From NCBI GenBank assembly GCA_900618425.1, contig UZAN01040619.1, positions 29,543 to 59,862 of the forward strand: a DNA stretch of 30,320 nt, read 5' to 3'. A program made the translations under genes and the position numbers. Positions within the stretch are counted from its first letter, which is position 1; each line of letters starts with the position of its first letter. Source of the DNA: Echinostoma caproni. Taxonomy: Eukaryota > Platyhelminthes > Trematoda > Plagiorchiida > Echinostomatidae. Shown here piece by piece: positions 11,001 to 19,639 of this stretch. The notes below the pieces were generated by a model. That model did not search any database. It worked only from the letters and a program-made list of their open reading frames with translations, and was not told the origin of the DNA.

Positions 11001-14000
11001 GGCTCTCATGTTGAAAAATAATTGTTCAAGTCCCGGTAGGATGCTCAAAAGGAGCGGACATTAGAGATAAAATGGTTTTCAAGTGTTCTTTGTCGGGTAA
11101 TGCATAAACTTACATCACACAAAATTATCAATTTTTGAATCACTTAAATCAATATACAGAAAGTTACAATGGTAGATTTTACAGTCAGTATACTTTGTTT
11201 TGGTGTGTTTTATTCTCTTTGAAAGCAGCCCTCATTTGTGTAACACCAGACTGAAATATATCAAACAACTCCAAAGCCATATTTTTAAAAACACAGAGAA
11301 GCCTAGAGATTATTAAGCAATATGAGTCTGTATCAAATCGTCCGTGCCTTCACGCGCTCGAGTTTGTGAACTGACACCCTCTCCCCTGACAGCCCTTCAG
11401 CGTTTCTTTGTTGCGGAACTTTCCTTTCACCAAAGCGATATACATTGTTCCTCAAAATATTTTGCACATGAACTATTTGTACCGTAGCAAATTCTTCACT
11501 TTCCGGAACAGAGGTTTGTATAATTATGGGCTATCGAAAGAGTTTACAGGCATGGTACTCAGACCAGAGTTAGTTGCACGGTTCACTTAACAGTAACCAT
11601 ATCTTCTAGATATGTTTTTTAATTTTAACAGATCTCATTAATCTGACGGTAGTTGTGATTTAATTTTCGATTATAATGAGATTTCCCCGTTTCTACACGC
11701 AGTTATTCGGAAACAATTATCCTATGATCGACTGTTGATAACAAATTAAAATGATAAAATTACCCGATGTACACCCAGTTGAGTATTTAACAAACAGATT
11801 GTAATGTGACTGATGCTTTTTGTCACAAACGGAGCGAAGACAAGGTGTACTGAGAACCGCGCAGCCCCGTTGACCTCACCGGTTCTTGTCAATTAAGATT
11901 CGCCAAAGGACCGAGGTCAGATGCGTAGAACCAGGTTGCAAAGACGAAATGTTTTAATTCATGTACAGATAAGAAGAAGCAGTACGATCAACTGCAAGGG
12001 GCGGTCAGATGTTCTTGCGTTCTACGTGTGAGGTCTAGGCTTCGAACCGGCTGCCGCTGAACCCTAACTAGGTTAAAACAGTTGTGCAGTTCACATATCA
12101 TTTGCACTGCAATGGACGAAGATCATAATTAACCCGAATTAGATACTCCATCACCTACTTCATTCGAACCCCGTGTAACTCACTACTTCAACTTTTAAAA
12201 CGTGGGTTTCAACTTCTTCAAAATATAATCTGTCTTAGCAACATTATTCCTGTTCCTTAAGATGTAATCATTCTTGAAATATACCTAGGCAAACAAAACT
12301 TTTGATCCAACACATTCCATTCCTGACTGAAATTATAACTATATGTAGGCTGAATATTTGTGTTGGTACAATATTTGAAATAAACTCTGATCAGCAGGAA
12401 GTTCAGTTACGCTTACCACTGCAAACATATAAAAACCAAATGGCACTTACCAATCGGTTGCCAGCTCATATGGGAACGATATCCACTCAGTTGACCAACT
12501 CCACCGGGGATGGATTTGTCCTCTCGACGTACCACTCGGATAGGGTCTTCTGAACTGAAACCCGCAATATCAGCTGACAGAAATAATTGTACACGTAATT
12601 CTCAATGAGTTAGTTATTCACAATGAACTACTAATGAACACGAAAAACGCGAAACGTAAAATACTTCCTATACTCGGAGAGAATGTGAAATCCGCCTGAA
12701 ATTATGAAGGGACCGTTTGGCATTCCGGGCGTGACCACGGGTGGGTTTGGAATATCCCAGGGCTAAAATATACAAAGGTGCGGGCGAGTATGTGTCTAGT
12801 GTGTGTGTGTGCGTGTGTGTGTGGAGAAAGTAAACACACATCTCAATCGATCAGAACGAACACGGATCCAGTCGATACTGTTGTCTTGACAATGGCCCCA
12901 CCTCAAAGGATAAGCCCTTGCCAAAATATATTACCACATTCATGCATCCGCATGCATTTAAAAGACAGTGAGACTATACTAATGGGAGGAAAATTAAGTA
13001 TCTGAAGTGACTTTTGCTTTTCTAAGAAAACCAATGGGTGGAAAATGGTCGAGAACTGGATGAGCTATTTTAGAATAGAAATGGCGATATCATCCGCATT
13101 TTTAAAATGTTGTACAGGGGATTAATAGGTAAGTCACTGATATAAGTCTCAAAAGAAAGGTGATAAGACAGCACTTGAAGTACACCCGAACTATTGAGTG
13201 ATGCCGCTGACTGTGTTCTGTTCAATTTAACACAGCGATATCTTTGAGAAAATTAATCGCTAAGCCAGTTAAGAAGAGAAGTGAGAGTTAAACGATTGGA
13301 GCGTGTTAACTAAAAGAGAACGGGCCACCGAGCCAAAAGCGGACGAATAGTCAAGAAATTCAGAGTGCACATATTTGGCTTTCACGCTTAGGGACTTGTA
13401 GATCAATTCAACCAGAGAAGAAACGGCATCCAGTGTTAGTAGACTAAAATGGAATCCTATTTTATGGTACAAATAATGCAGGACAAAGTACTAAATGCAA
13501 TTTTGGGGCCATAATATCTTCTACAGTGCTTTCAGAACAACTAACCACAATACTCAACCCATCATCGCCAGGACACTACGCCACAAATGAAAATCGTCCG
13601 GCTGATTAAAAATTTCAGAGAAAATGAACCAACCGTCTTCTCCAGTATCGACAAGCTGGGTGACTACAGTAAAGCAATAATATTCATTTACCGCGGTTTG
13701 TAGCAAAATCCTTTACACATTTTGCAATGGGTCATCTCAGACTAAACTAATCCAGTCAATCAACAAAACATCGTCACTCATAAAGGGAGAAGTGTGAGTG
13801 TGTAAATCGCCGTCGAATAAAGAAATCCAAGATGAAGGCAAGTCAAGCTACTATAGCGAATCAAACAAATTCGATACTATTAGCTTAATAATAAGAATGT
13901 TTAAACCAGTTCATTCCATCTTTGAACACGGCATTTTTTGCTACTTCCTTAGTCCCAAAGATGAGTGAACGAATAGTGGAAACATCAGCCACACATTTAA

Positions 14001-17000
14001 CTCACGGTTATTTGTAAGTGACTTGGTGGATCGATTATGAGTGCAGTTAGTAGTGAGTATACTTTATCTGCTTTTTTGGCTTTTGAGCCAAATTAACTGA
14101 TTGACTGACTGACTGACTGACTGACTGACTGACTGACGGACTGCCAATAAAGACAATGCCTGAACAAATGTGAACGGGACTATTCCGTAGGCTCCAAGTT
14201 CGAACTTTTTGGCACAACAAATACACACGCACCATGCATAAAATAGGTTCGTATTTTGTTCACTTCCCTTATCTACTACATCTGAAACTGAACAGGTGTT
14301 GATGTTGTGCGTAACTGTTTGAGATTCTCAATTATTTCATGAACATCGAAAAAAAGATGATGGAGACAGATGCCAACAGATTGATAGCACGATTCGTTTC
14401 ACAACCACCGCAACTGATTGCTTTTCTGCCTCCTCATAGCAAGCAGTTCATCAGCGAACCCGACCGTCTGGTCTAATGATATGATAACTAACCTGAAGGT
14501 TGATCAGATCAAAAATAGTGTAATAACCTCGTTGAATTCACGAATACTCTTACCTTTATAGCCATATTGTCGTGATTTTTCCTCCCTTAGCAGGTGTATC
14601 AGGTTATCGATCTCTTGTTGACTTTTCTTTTCCAAGCCTCGCGGAGGAGCTAAGAATGTGATGTGAAAAGGAAGAGAGAGGGAGCGAAATTATCTCACAG
14701 CTAAATCTGAGCAACACGCATACGCGTTGATCAAAACGGTGAAAGCTTTGTGGAGTGTGAGATTTACTGGGTTATATTTGTGGTGCCATAGAATGACCAA
14801 TCCCGTGGATGATTTCGATTAGATTAAACGCTATCACAAAACATCCATTTTCGGGTTACTCCAGTCTAAAACACTAATTACTAAACTCTTTAGAGAATCC
14901 TGAAACATTTTTCCCATTGGGGTATACTTGAACAGAGAATGTTTTTGTCCAGGTTGGTTTTCATTCTAGAATCAATTACTAATGTGAAGTTTTGTATCAC
15001 TTTGCTTCATTAGTAAAATATTTCGAAACATTTTTAAATGGTACGGATAAGTGATTATTTAGTATCAATCATATCCCGTTCCTAGTTCCGGTAATTTTGA
15101 ATAATTCAGTGATGCTCTCCATCTTCACAGTCCTATTTTCTTGATTATTTGAAAATTGAAATGCGTCTTCCCTCAAACGGGAATTGCGTTTTATAATCAA
15201 TAACTTCTAGAATAAACCATTGGATGAATTAATTGCACTTCGATGGAAATACTCCGATAAGTTCACTGCTACAAGGGACACACTCCGATTTGGCGCATGA
15301 TCTACGGCCAATAACAACACGTTCTGTGACTCAGGGTTCACTGTAAAGAGATTAAAAAATATCGTGAGTAATAAGTGCACTGTATATTTGAAGCAGTACG
15401 CAGTGATATTATCTCCTATTAGTATCCTAAGTGAGTCAGTTCGGGCCACGTGGCCCGCGGGAGGACAAGGGCCATTGTGAACAGCTTTGTGTGCACCATG
15501 AGGGTGATGTAATCCACCTACTATCGCTTCTGCTGTAGATCACAACATTAAAAACCAGATTTCCGATCTCACTGCATGTGTTTAACCGGTCTGTCTTATT
15601 TCTTCAAATAAATAGGCAGTATTGGTTCGTTTCTAAATTTTGTACGACTGAGCTATAGCCCCTAGAGACCAAGACAGATGAGGATTATCGTAGCAATAAG
15701 ATTCTAAGATAGACTGTGGTCTACTAAGTTTATAGAAGTGTAACATGCTGATGAATCATTTGAACTTTAAGGGGCTAAAACGCTTGTGATTCGTTTGTGC
15801 GATCCCAGGTTTGCTTTACACTGGACCGGATGCAGTCGCGTTGTTAGAGTGCCCCGGATCCTTCCGATCCAGATCTCATTTGCTTTGTATGTGATAAATT
15901 ATATGTTCCTTCTTCATAAAGATACTCTGTTATTGCATTGAACCCAGACGGAATGGACAAACTTTATGTCAGGGTGATTGACCGAAGATCTCGGTATAGA
16001 AAAACAAGAACACATCAGTGATAATACAACACGCCCGGAAGTGGGCCTTTTCAGCTTTAGTCTGAGTGTTGTTCACGTTTGATTGAACCTTCCGAGTCGT
16101 GATCGCTTGTGTCTCACTTGTTGCCGAGTGACTGCGAGCCCCCTTCATCGGGGAACCTCTTCTATATTGCTGCTTGCCACTTGGCACATTCGTTTTGGGA
16201 AGACCTTGCTGAAGTCTGAGTTAGCCATACTACAACATACGTATAACGTCACGGGGTCATGTCACTTTAGAATGAATCTTAAATTCTGCTCAGAAGGAGC
16301 TCTACTTGGTCATCCAGAACCTGGTTTAAATAATAATTGAGTTTGCAGTCTGTTAGCTCAGTTCTTCGGTATTGATTTTACGTTATCTACTTGCACTTTG
16401 CTAATTCATATGGTGTTGGCACGAAGCAGCTTGGTGAGGGGTAGTCTAAGAGTTGGCCCAAGTAAAACGTTAGTCGGATTAACAACACATTGTGCGCTGA
16501 GTACATGTGGACTGCTGGCGATTCCTGGCACACAAAATAGTCATGCGCTCAGTTGCGAGTGACACTGATTGGGCATCAGGAATTCCCCGTTTTGAATAAA
16601 AATATCAAGTAAATTTACATGTGCGCACTTTTCGTATTCTCATCTGACTCTGCATTTCGGAGACCGCATTGGTTTTAGTATAGCTAATGAGTTAAAAGGA
16701 CAGCCGGAGTTGCTCCTATTCGCCCATGGGAAACACTCTTACTTTGGGAGCATATGTAAGTCGACTTGCTTCACACTCACTGAATTAGACAGAACGGGTC
16801 AGCTTAGTGCAACATTCTCACCAATCATGCACTTTCATGGCACGGGATTTTACCAAAATTGTATAGACTACAATCACCTAGTGGAGTAAGCCATTCAGAT
16901 AGCAGTAAAATTGAAAATAGTGTCATAGTTATGAATAATTTGCAAGTTTTATTGTGATTGGGATGAAAATAATCTCTTGCTAAATTTCATCAAATACTTA

Positions 17001-19374
17001 CCTGAACAAACAATTGTCAAGAAGAACATGCGATCCAACGGCAATTTAAAGAGGAAGTAAATTGTTTTGGTCACCTCAATTTGCCACATTATCCTAGATG
17101 TATCCGGGACAATTACATCCATTCGGAAAACCTGAATACTCGCATTCTGAATCAGTACCATACATGCCAACCCCGTTTTTACGGGTATGATCAGCATCCA
17201 AATAACTCGTTGAGCACTAATGGGCATCGGACACGTAACCGCGATTGCCACCTGACAGGTTCACTTTAAACTGACTTCCATGAATGTATGTGTATAAACT
17301 TACAGTATAAAAAGATAGGTAGAATGAATTATTTTAACAAAACATCAAATTACGGAAGAGTGAACTTCATTTTTAGTTCAATCCATTTATCAAGTCAATC
17401 AAAGATGTCTTGGTTTGGACTCAGGAGTGAGCATCTAAAGAATGTAACACAGAGGAAGAATTAGTTTAAAGGTATAACGCAGCACGCTGAACATGAGATC
17501 TGGAAGCTTGGGTGATTCAATTGGCAAAATTAGTCATTTTCATCTGTTTAAAAAAAACAGTCAAAATTTTGTCTCAGTTTATCCATCGTTATTCTATCGC
17601 TTTCTATGCATGAAGTTGACGGGCAGTCCCGCTATCAAAATGTTTTTTTCTGACGACGCACCTCCCGAATCCACTAACTGGAAACCCTTCAAGTTTTCAA
17701 TGCTACTGATGGGTCTCTCAGTTGAAGGTTCAATTCGTTTGCTTCTCTTAGTTTAATTTCATGACAATGTTGTTGATAAAATTAGTTTCGCGAATAATAC
17801 GCCATGTGAGCTGATTGAGAACTTGACTAATCGGCATCAGATCCTCAGTAGGCAAAGATTCATGAAGAATATTTTAGCCAGTTAGGGAAGGTTCTAACCT
17901 GGTAATGATGCACCTTATTTTCACGTGTATTTACCGTGACAAAAGCCGTGAACAAAAGTGGCACTGGTCATGTGGCACTGGCTGACAGGTCATAAATACG
18001 AATCCCTACACTGTCCGGCAATTTGAACTTACAAGACCTCAGTTCCAAATGGGGATTACCACTCCTTTCCCTGGAGTCAACCATATATAAGTTTCATCAA
18101 TACGCATATTTTTTCTCGTCTAACGTGGATATGTATCAAAAACTCCAGGTGTCAGACACGTTACAGTAGTAAAAAACAATCGTTCGTCCAACACACAGTT
18201 CAATTCAAGAGCTTTTCATTGCGCTCTGGTTAGTTACTTGAAAATAGAGTCTAGTACTAATCAATCATTTCTACAGATCAAGTACTCTAGCTCCATCATT
18301 CCTTAAGAACATTCAAATAGCGATTGCAAACTACATTACTGGACGATTGTGACGCACTAAAATATTTTCTTTATGATTAAATTGAGTTTCATTATATTTA
18401 TCACCTACATTATTGCTTTAGGTTTTGCAAAGCATACGGTATTAACCAGACTATATCATTTACTGAAGCATTTAACTAGGATAGGATTCTTGACACTGGT
18501 TAGTTTACAAAATGTAAAACTGCTCGGTACTTGTTTGAATATTACGAAGGGAATATGCATTAGGTGTTTATTTTCAAAACAGTGTAGCTTTGCCGTCGTC
18601 CGGTCCAATAACACGCCTAACCTATCGGGCCTTATGTGGTTCATCACTCCAAGTCCTGGGGCTTAGGTTACCGGTCTTTATCACAGAACGGCAGGTCCTC
18701 GTGACTATGTGGCTTTCCCCGTCTGCTTTTCATCACGCGGAAGTCCGCAATAAAAAAAGCGAAAAGGCACTTGAAGTTTTTGAGGATGGTTTTCGCATTC
18801 CGTTAGTTTGCCTTACGTTCCGCGTAATAACAAGCTGTCTCTTTTATTTATACTAATCGTGTTTGTGATAATGTTGTATTGGTCATTAGAAACAATCCAC
18901 ATGAAGAGTGTGATTCTTTTGCCCAGTTAATGTGTCCAATTTGGAAAGGGATTGTCAAAGAGGAAGATAATTTATAATCCATTACCGACTCATGTACTCA
19001 TACATGCGTCAAATCTCTTCTGGGCGCACTCCATATGATTTGTAATCTTCCGACTTCAGTCAGCTCACTAGTTTTCACAAAATGAGACTCACTAACTTAC
19101 CGAGTTCTTCCGGCGTACCAGCCTGACTCAGATACGGCACGATCGATTCCGAACCCCATTCAGTGTCCGGTTCCGCAAAAACTGCTCGCCGTTCCAGCCA
19201 AAATGGCAATCCTTCCTCGACAACGCTTTGACCAAATCGTTTTCGTACAGTATTAGCCGTGAAACGATTATACGGGCTGGCCAGTGGGGCCCATGTCTCC
19301 GCGTAAACGGTACTGTAAATCAAAAGAATGTCTAGCAGAAGGACTCGATGAACCGGTCGAGATGTGAACCACAT
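3839..19374 (-). CDS. NPDC1-like: NPDC1 / CAB-1-like type I membrane protein, eight spliced coding exons (whole span)
   Basis: Seen: eight exons with matching phases join into 364 codons plus TGA. The order is signal peptide (about 1-25), ectodomain without cysteine (26-197), one hydrophobic helix (about 198-217, VCSVFGIMVITGAVVYY), a basic stop-transfer (QKVQLPKKR), then the cytoplasmic tail. The tail carries DRKLAHSAQMYHYQHQKQQM (259-278), an acidic stretch followed by EEGDFTVYECPGL (300-312), and TGQLEVENPLYE (315-326), the three blocks that mark NPDC1/CAB-1 proteins. Known: mammalian NPDC1 (about 325 residues) is neuronal and linked to cell-cycle exit and vesicle membranes; worm CAB-1 binds the Rab3 exchange factor AEX-3 in synaptic transmission. 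Inferred: a neuronal vesicle or surface protein in this worm. Introns are 333-3940 nt. Family assignment is very secure for exons 5-8, good for exons 1, 3 and 4, and less so for exon 2's 3' boundary. Confidence 0.93.
3992..5133 (-). other. Intron 7 of the NPDC1-like gene
   Basis: It is 1142 nt, phase 0, between gtacgt and tattccag. It carries the 111-nt TGAT/TGAC microsatellite at 4983-5093, close to the donor; otherwise it is plain AT-rich sequence. Confidence 0.9.
4983..5093. repeat. TGAT/TGAC tetranucleotide microsatellite
   Basis: About 111 nt of TGAT units on the plus strand, with a few TGTT and TGAC variants near 4990-5030. It lies in intron 7, 40 nt from the exon 7 donor. It is open in several frames (NQSI repeats on the minus strand), which is a by-product of the repeat. 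Confidence 0.97.
5134..5227 (-). CDS. NPDC1-like: NPDC1-like exon 7: acidic tail and VYECPGL motif
   Basis: Residues 283-314, phase 2 to 0, 94 nt. A serine/glutamate-rich run (SEEGSESDVEEGD) could offer casein-kinase-2-type sites. It is followed by FTVYECPGLAT, matching the family's DxTVYECPGLAPTG block, which continues across the splice into exon 8. The acceptor is tttctttttcacag/AGCC and the donor CCACG/gtacgt. A long tetranucleotide microsatellite begins 40 nt downstream of this donor. Confidence 0.96.
5228..5560 (-). other. Intron 6 of the NPDC1-like gene
   Basis: It is 333 nt, phase 2, between gtaggt and tttttcacag. It is AT-rich, with no repeat or gene seen. Confidence 0.9.
5561..5749 (-). 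CDS. NPDC1-like: NPDC1-like exon 6: conserved cytoplasmic core
   Basis: Residues 220-283, phase 2 to 2, 189 nt. After the basic stop-transfer (VQLPKKR) comes a variable stretch, then DRKLAHSAQMYHYQHQKQQM, the hallmark of NPDC1/CAB-1 tails in animals. The acceptor is aatcattccag/AGTTCAG and the donor GAAAG/gtaggt (5555-5560). This block is what identified the gene. Confidence 0.96.
5750..9689 (-). other. Intron 5 of the NPDC1-like gene
   Basis: It is 3940 nt, phase 2, the largest intron. It contains an RTE-type LINE C-terminal fragment (about 7800-8110, minus strand) and a 73-codon open stretch of unknown origin at 8451-8669 on the plus strand. The rest (5750-7800 and 8680-9689) is AT-rich with no recognised gene. 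Confidence 0.85.
7800..8110 (-). mobile_element. RTE-type LINE fragment: C-terminal end of ORF2
   Basis: On the minus strand near 8105 the text LHRLRWLE, then after a 1-nt shift MLRISPNRLPRRAMFAEACS, GWNKAMGGQAKTWYQGMKAL, RDDRNRWLETMSDMAECRKQ and WSLC form the tail of an RTE-clade reverse transcriptase (family pattern: L-R-W-L-G-H-V-L-R-M, R-L-P-R, G-W, G-G-Q-x-x-T-W, W-L-E). No endonuclease or RT catalytic core is nearby, so it is a 5'-truncated remnant. It lies in intron 5, same strand as the gene. Confidence 0.8.
9690..9756 (-). CDS. NPDC1-like: NPDC1-like exon 5: transmembrane helix
   Basis: This 67-nt exon (residues 198-220, phase 1 to 2) encodes almost nothing but the membrane helix: AIGVVCSVFGIMVITGAVVY, then YQK. 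The acceptor is ttatttgattacag/CAATCG and the donor CAAAA/gtaagt (9684-9689). It is too short to be found as a free reading frame. Its hydrophobicity, its place before the conserved tail and the phase match on both sides make it firm. Confidence 0.93.
9757..12450 (-). other. Intron 4 of the NPDC1-like gene
   Basis: It is 2694 nt, phase 1. It holds a tRNA-SINE-like fragment at about 12020-12095. The rest is AT-rich and unassigned. A small GC cluster (gcgagcgcgagcgcg, near 10030) and a doubled aatattgagcg (near 9980-10000) are the only other textures noted. Confidence 0.8.
12020..12095 (+). repeat. tRNA-SINE-like fragment
   Basis: The text gtgtgaggtctaggcttcga acc, followed about 20 nt later by aactaggttaaaacagttgt gcagt, parallels the order seen at 25.95-26.05 kb (gaggtcccgggttcc..., then aaccaggtcgaaacagctgt ccagt). 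The first part resembles a pol III B box (GGTTCGAxxCC). No A box was found. Confidence 0.4.
12451..12549 (-). CDS. NPDC1-like: NPDC1-like exon 4: juxtamembrane ectodomain segment
   Basis: Residues 165-198, phase 1-1, 99 nt. Tandem acceptors lie 5 nt apart (tttcag/ttcag/AAGACC). Only the second keeps the frame and gives EDPIRVVRREDKSIPGGVGQ and onward; the first leads to a TGA. The donor is ATTG/gtaagt (12445-12450). The segment ends YRSHMSWQPI immediately before the membrane helix. The RR at 172-173 is a possible basic processing site. Confidence 0.85.
12799..12823. repeat. Short GT repeat
   Basis: GT dinucleotides with one GC interruption, in intron 3. Confidence 0.9.
13065..13450 (-). mobile_element. 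Non-LTR retrotransposon reverse-transcriptase core fragment
   Basis: The minus strand shows TLDAVSSLVELIYKSLSV, then VHSEFLDYSSAFGSVARSLL (13335-13357 encodes motif A, with the catalytic Asp of FLDYSSAF). A GVLQVLSYHLSFETYISDLP stretch (motif B region) follows in other frames, and LKNADDIAI at 13089-13100 is motif C with YADD degraded to NADD. Frameshifts separate the parts. The order A-B-C and the spacing fit a LINE palm domain. It sits in intron 3, same orientation as the gene, and is inactive. Confidence 0.75.
14102..14137. repeat. (TGAC)9 microsatellite
   Basis: Nine perfect TGAC units, flanked by TGAT on the left and ggactgccaataaagacaat on the right. It lies in intron 3. Confidence 0.97.
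14554..14649 (-). CDS. NPDC1-like: NPDC1-like exon 3: juxtamembrane helical ectodomain segment
   Basis: Residues 133-165, phase 1-1, 96 nt. The acceptor is cattcttag/CTCC and the donor AAAG/gtaaga. The peptide begins PPRGLEKKSQQEIDNLIHLL and is rich in charged residues with a heptad-like L/I pattern, so a short amphipathic helix or coiled coil is likely. Only this frame is open; both other frames hit stops, which supports a phase-1 junction with exon 2. Confidence 0.82.
14650..15217 (-). other. Intron 2 of the NPDC1-like gene
   Basis: It is 568 nt, phase 1, AT-rich, with a weak donor (gtttat) and a clear acceptor (cattcttag). I see no repeat or gene in it. Confidence 0.65.
15218..15340 (-). 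CDS. NPDC1-like: NPDC1-like exon 2: glycosylated ectodomain segment
   Basis: Residues 92-133 (shared codons at both ends, phase 1-1). The acceptor is good (aatctctttacag/TGAACC). It contains three N-glycosylation sequons (NRS 109-111, NLS 118-120, NSS 129-131), which fits an extracellular location. The 3' boundary is uncertain: I chose AATG/gtttat at 15218 because it keeps the longest open frame and the right phase before an in-frame stop. The stronger-looking gtgtgt at 15283 is also phase 1 and would shorten the protein by 22 residues. Donors in other phases would run exon 3 into a stop. Confidence 0.68.
15341..19100 (-). other. Intron 1 of the NPDC1-like gene
   Basis: It is 3760 nt, phase 1, bounded by gtaagt and ctttacag. 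Apart from the candidate recursive splice site near 17.0 kb, I recognise no gene. Open stretches at 16083-16340 (+), 15969-16187 (-), 17493-17756 (+) and 18373-18856 (+) resemble no family I know and may be decayed repeats. Confidence 0.75.
16996..17026 (-). promoter_or_regulatory. Candidate recursive (zero-length exon) splice site in intron 1
   Basis: The minus strand reads ttcttcttgacaattgtttg ttcag/gtaagt, an acceptor with its pyrimidine tract abutting a consensus donor. The junction lies between 17002 and 17001. Splicing exon 1 to it would regenerate a donor. I tested whether it instead ends a normal cassette exon: no upstream AG in the open frame has the phase needed to follow exon 1. 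Confidence 0.4.
19101..19374 (-). CDS. NPDC1-like: NPDC1-like exon 1: start codon and signal peptide
   Basis: Codons 1-91 plus one base (phase 1). The ATG at 19374 is the first in frame; an in-frame TAG lies just upstream, separated from it by TTG GGA. The N-terminus MWFTSRPVHR precedes the hydrophobic VLLLDILLIYSTVYA, with likely signal-peptidase cleavage after residue 25 (VYA/ET). The mature part has two dibasic or basic clusters, RKR at 44-46 and RR at 62-63, and no cysteine. The exon ends in a strong donor (CTCG/gtaagt, 19095-19100). This region is not conserved enough for me to match it to NPDC1 by sequence; the link rests on strand, signal peptide and exact phase fit with exon 2. Confidence 0.82.
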
Positions 19375-19405
19375 TCCCAACTACAAGGGATTACAAAAGC
19401 ACTTG
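19375..19405 (-). promoter_or_regulatory. 3' splice acceptor 6 nt before the start codon (5' UTR intron or trans-splice site)
   Basis: On the minus strand a pyrimidine-rich tract (gcttttgtaatcccttgtag) ends in TAG at 19383-19381, followed by TTGGGA and the ATG. So exon 1 may begin at 19380, either after a 5' UTR intron or as a spliced-leader acceptor. Flatworms do trans-splice (established); which applies here is not visible. Confidence 0.45.
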
Positions 19406-19639
19406 CGATCAGAGCACAGGATAAAACATGTTTCCGATCACACAAACATATGCTACGCTTTTCCTGGGGGCTAAAAAAATGGCGTAACTGTTCAACCGCA
19501 CAACTGTCAGGCAATTCGCTGGGCGAATGAAAACATTAGTGTCCGGGTATCAGAGCGAGAGAATAGCGGGATACGTATTGATCGTGCTATCGATCGCCGT
19601 GAGAAGCGAAGGGCAGAAATGAGGTTGTGAACTAGCGCG
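19384..19639. promoter_or_regulatory. Immediate 5' flank of the NPDC1-like gene
   Basis: It is relatively CpG-rich (for example gtattgatcgtgctatcgat cgccgtgagaagcg near 19577-19610) compared with the AT-rich surroundings, as might fit a promoter or 5' UTR region. I see no convincing TATA box or initiator, so this is a positional inference. Confidence 0.25.

Larger units (their letters stand above)
12550..14553 (-). other. Intron 3 of the NPDC1-like gene
   Basis: It is 2004 nt, phase 1. It contains a same-strand LINE reverse-transcriptase fragment (about 13065-13450), a (TGAC)9 microsatellite (14102-14137) and a GT-rich tract (12799-12823). Nothing else was recognised. Confidence 0.8.

Noticed and set aside
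12302..12553. Plus-strand 83-codon frame
   Set aside because: Antisense shadow of exon 4 plus intron sequence.
17003..17251. Hydrophobic minus-strand open frame ending at a perfect donor, as a cassette exon of the gene
   Set aside because: No upstream AG gives the phase needed after exon 1; every tested acceptor breaks the frame or hits a stop. A recursive or cryptic site is more likely.
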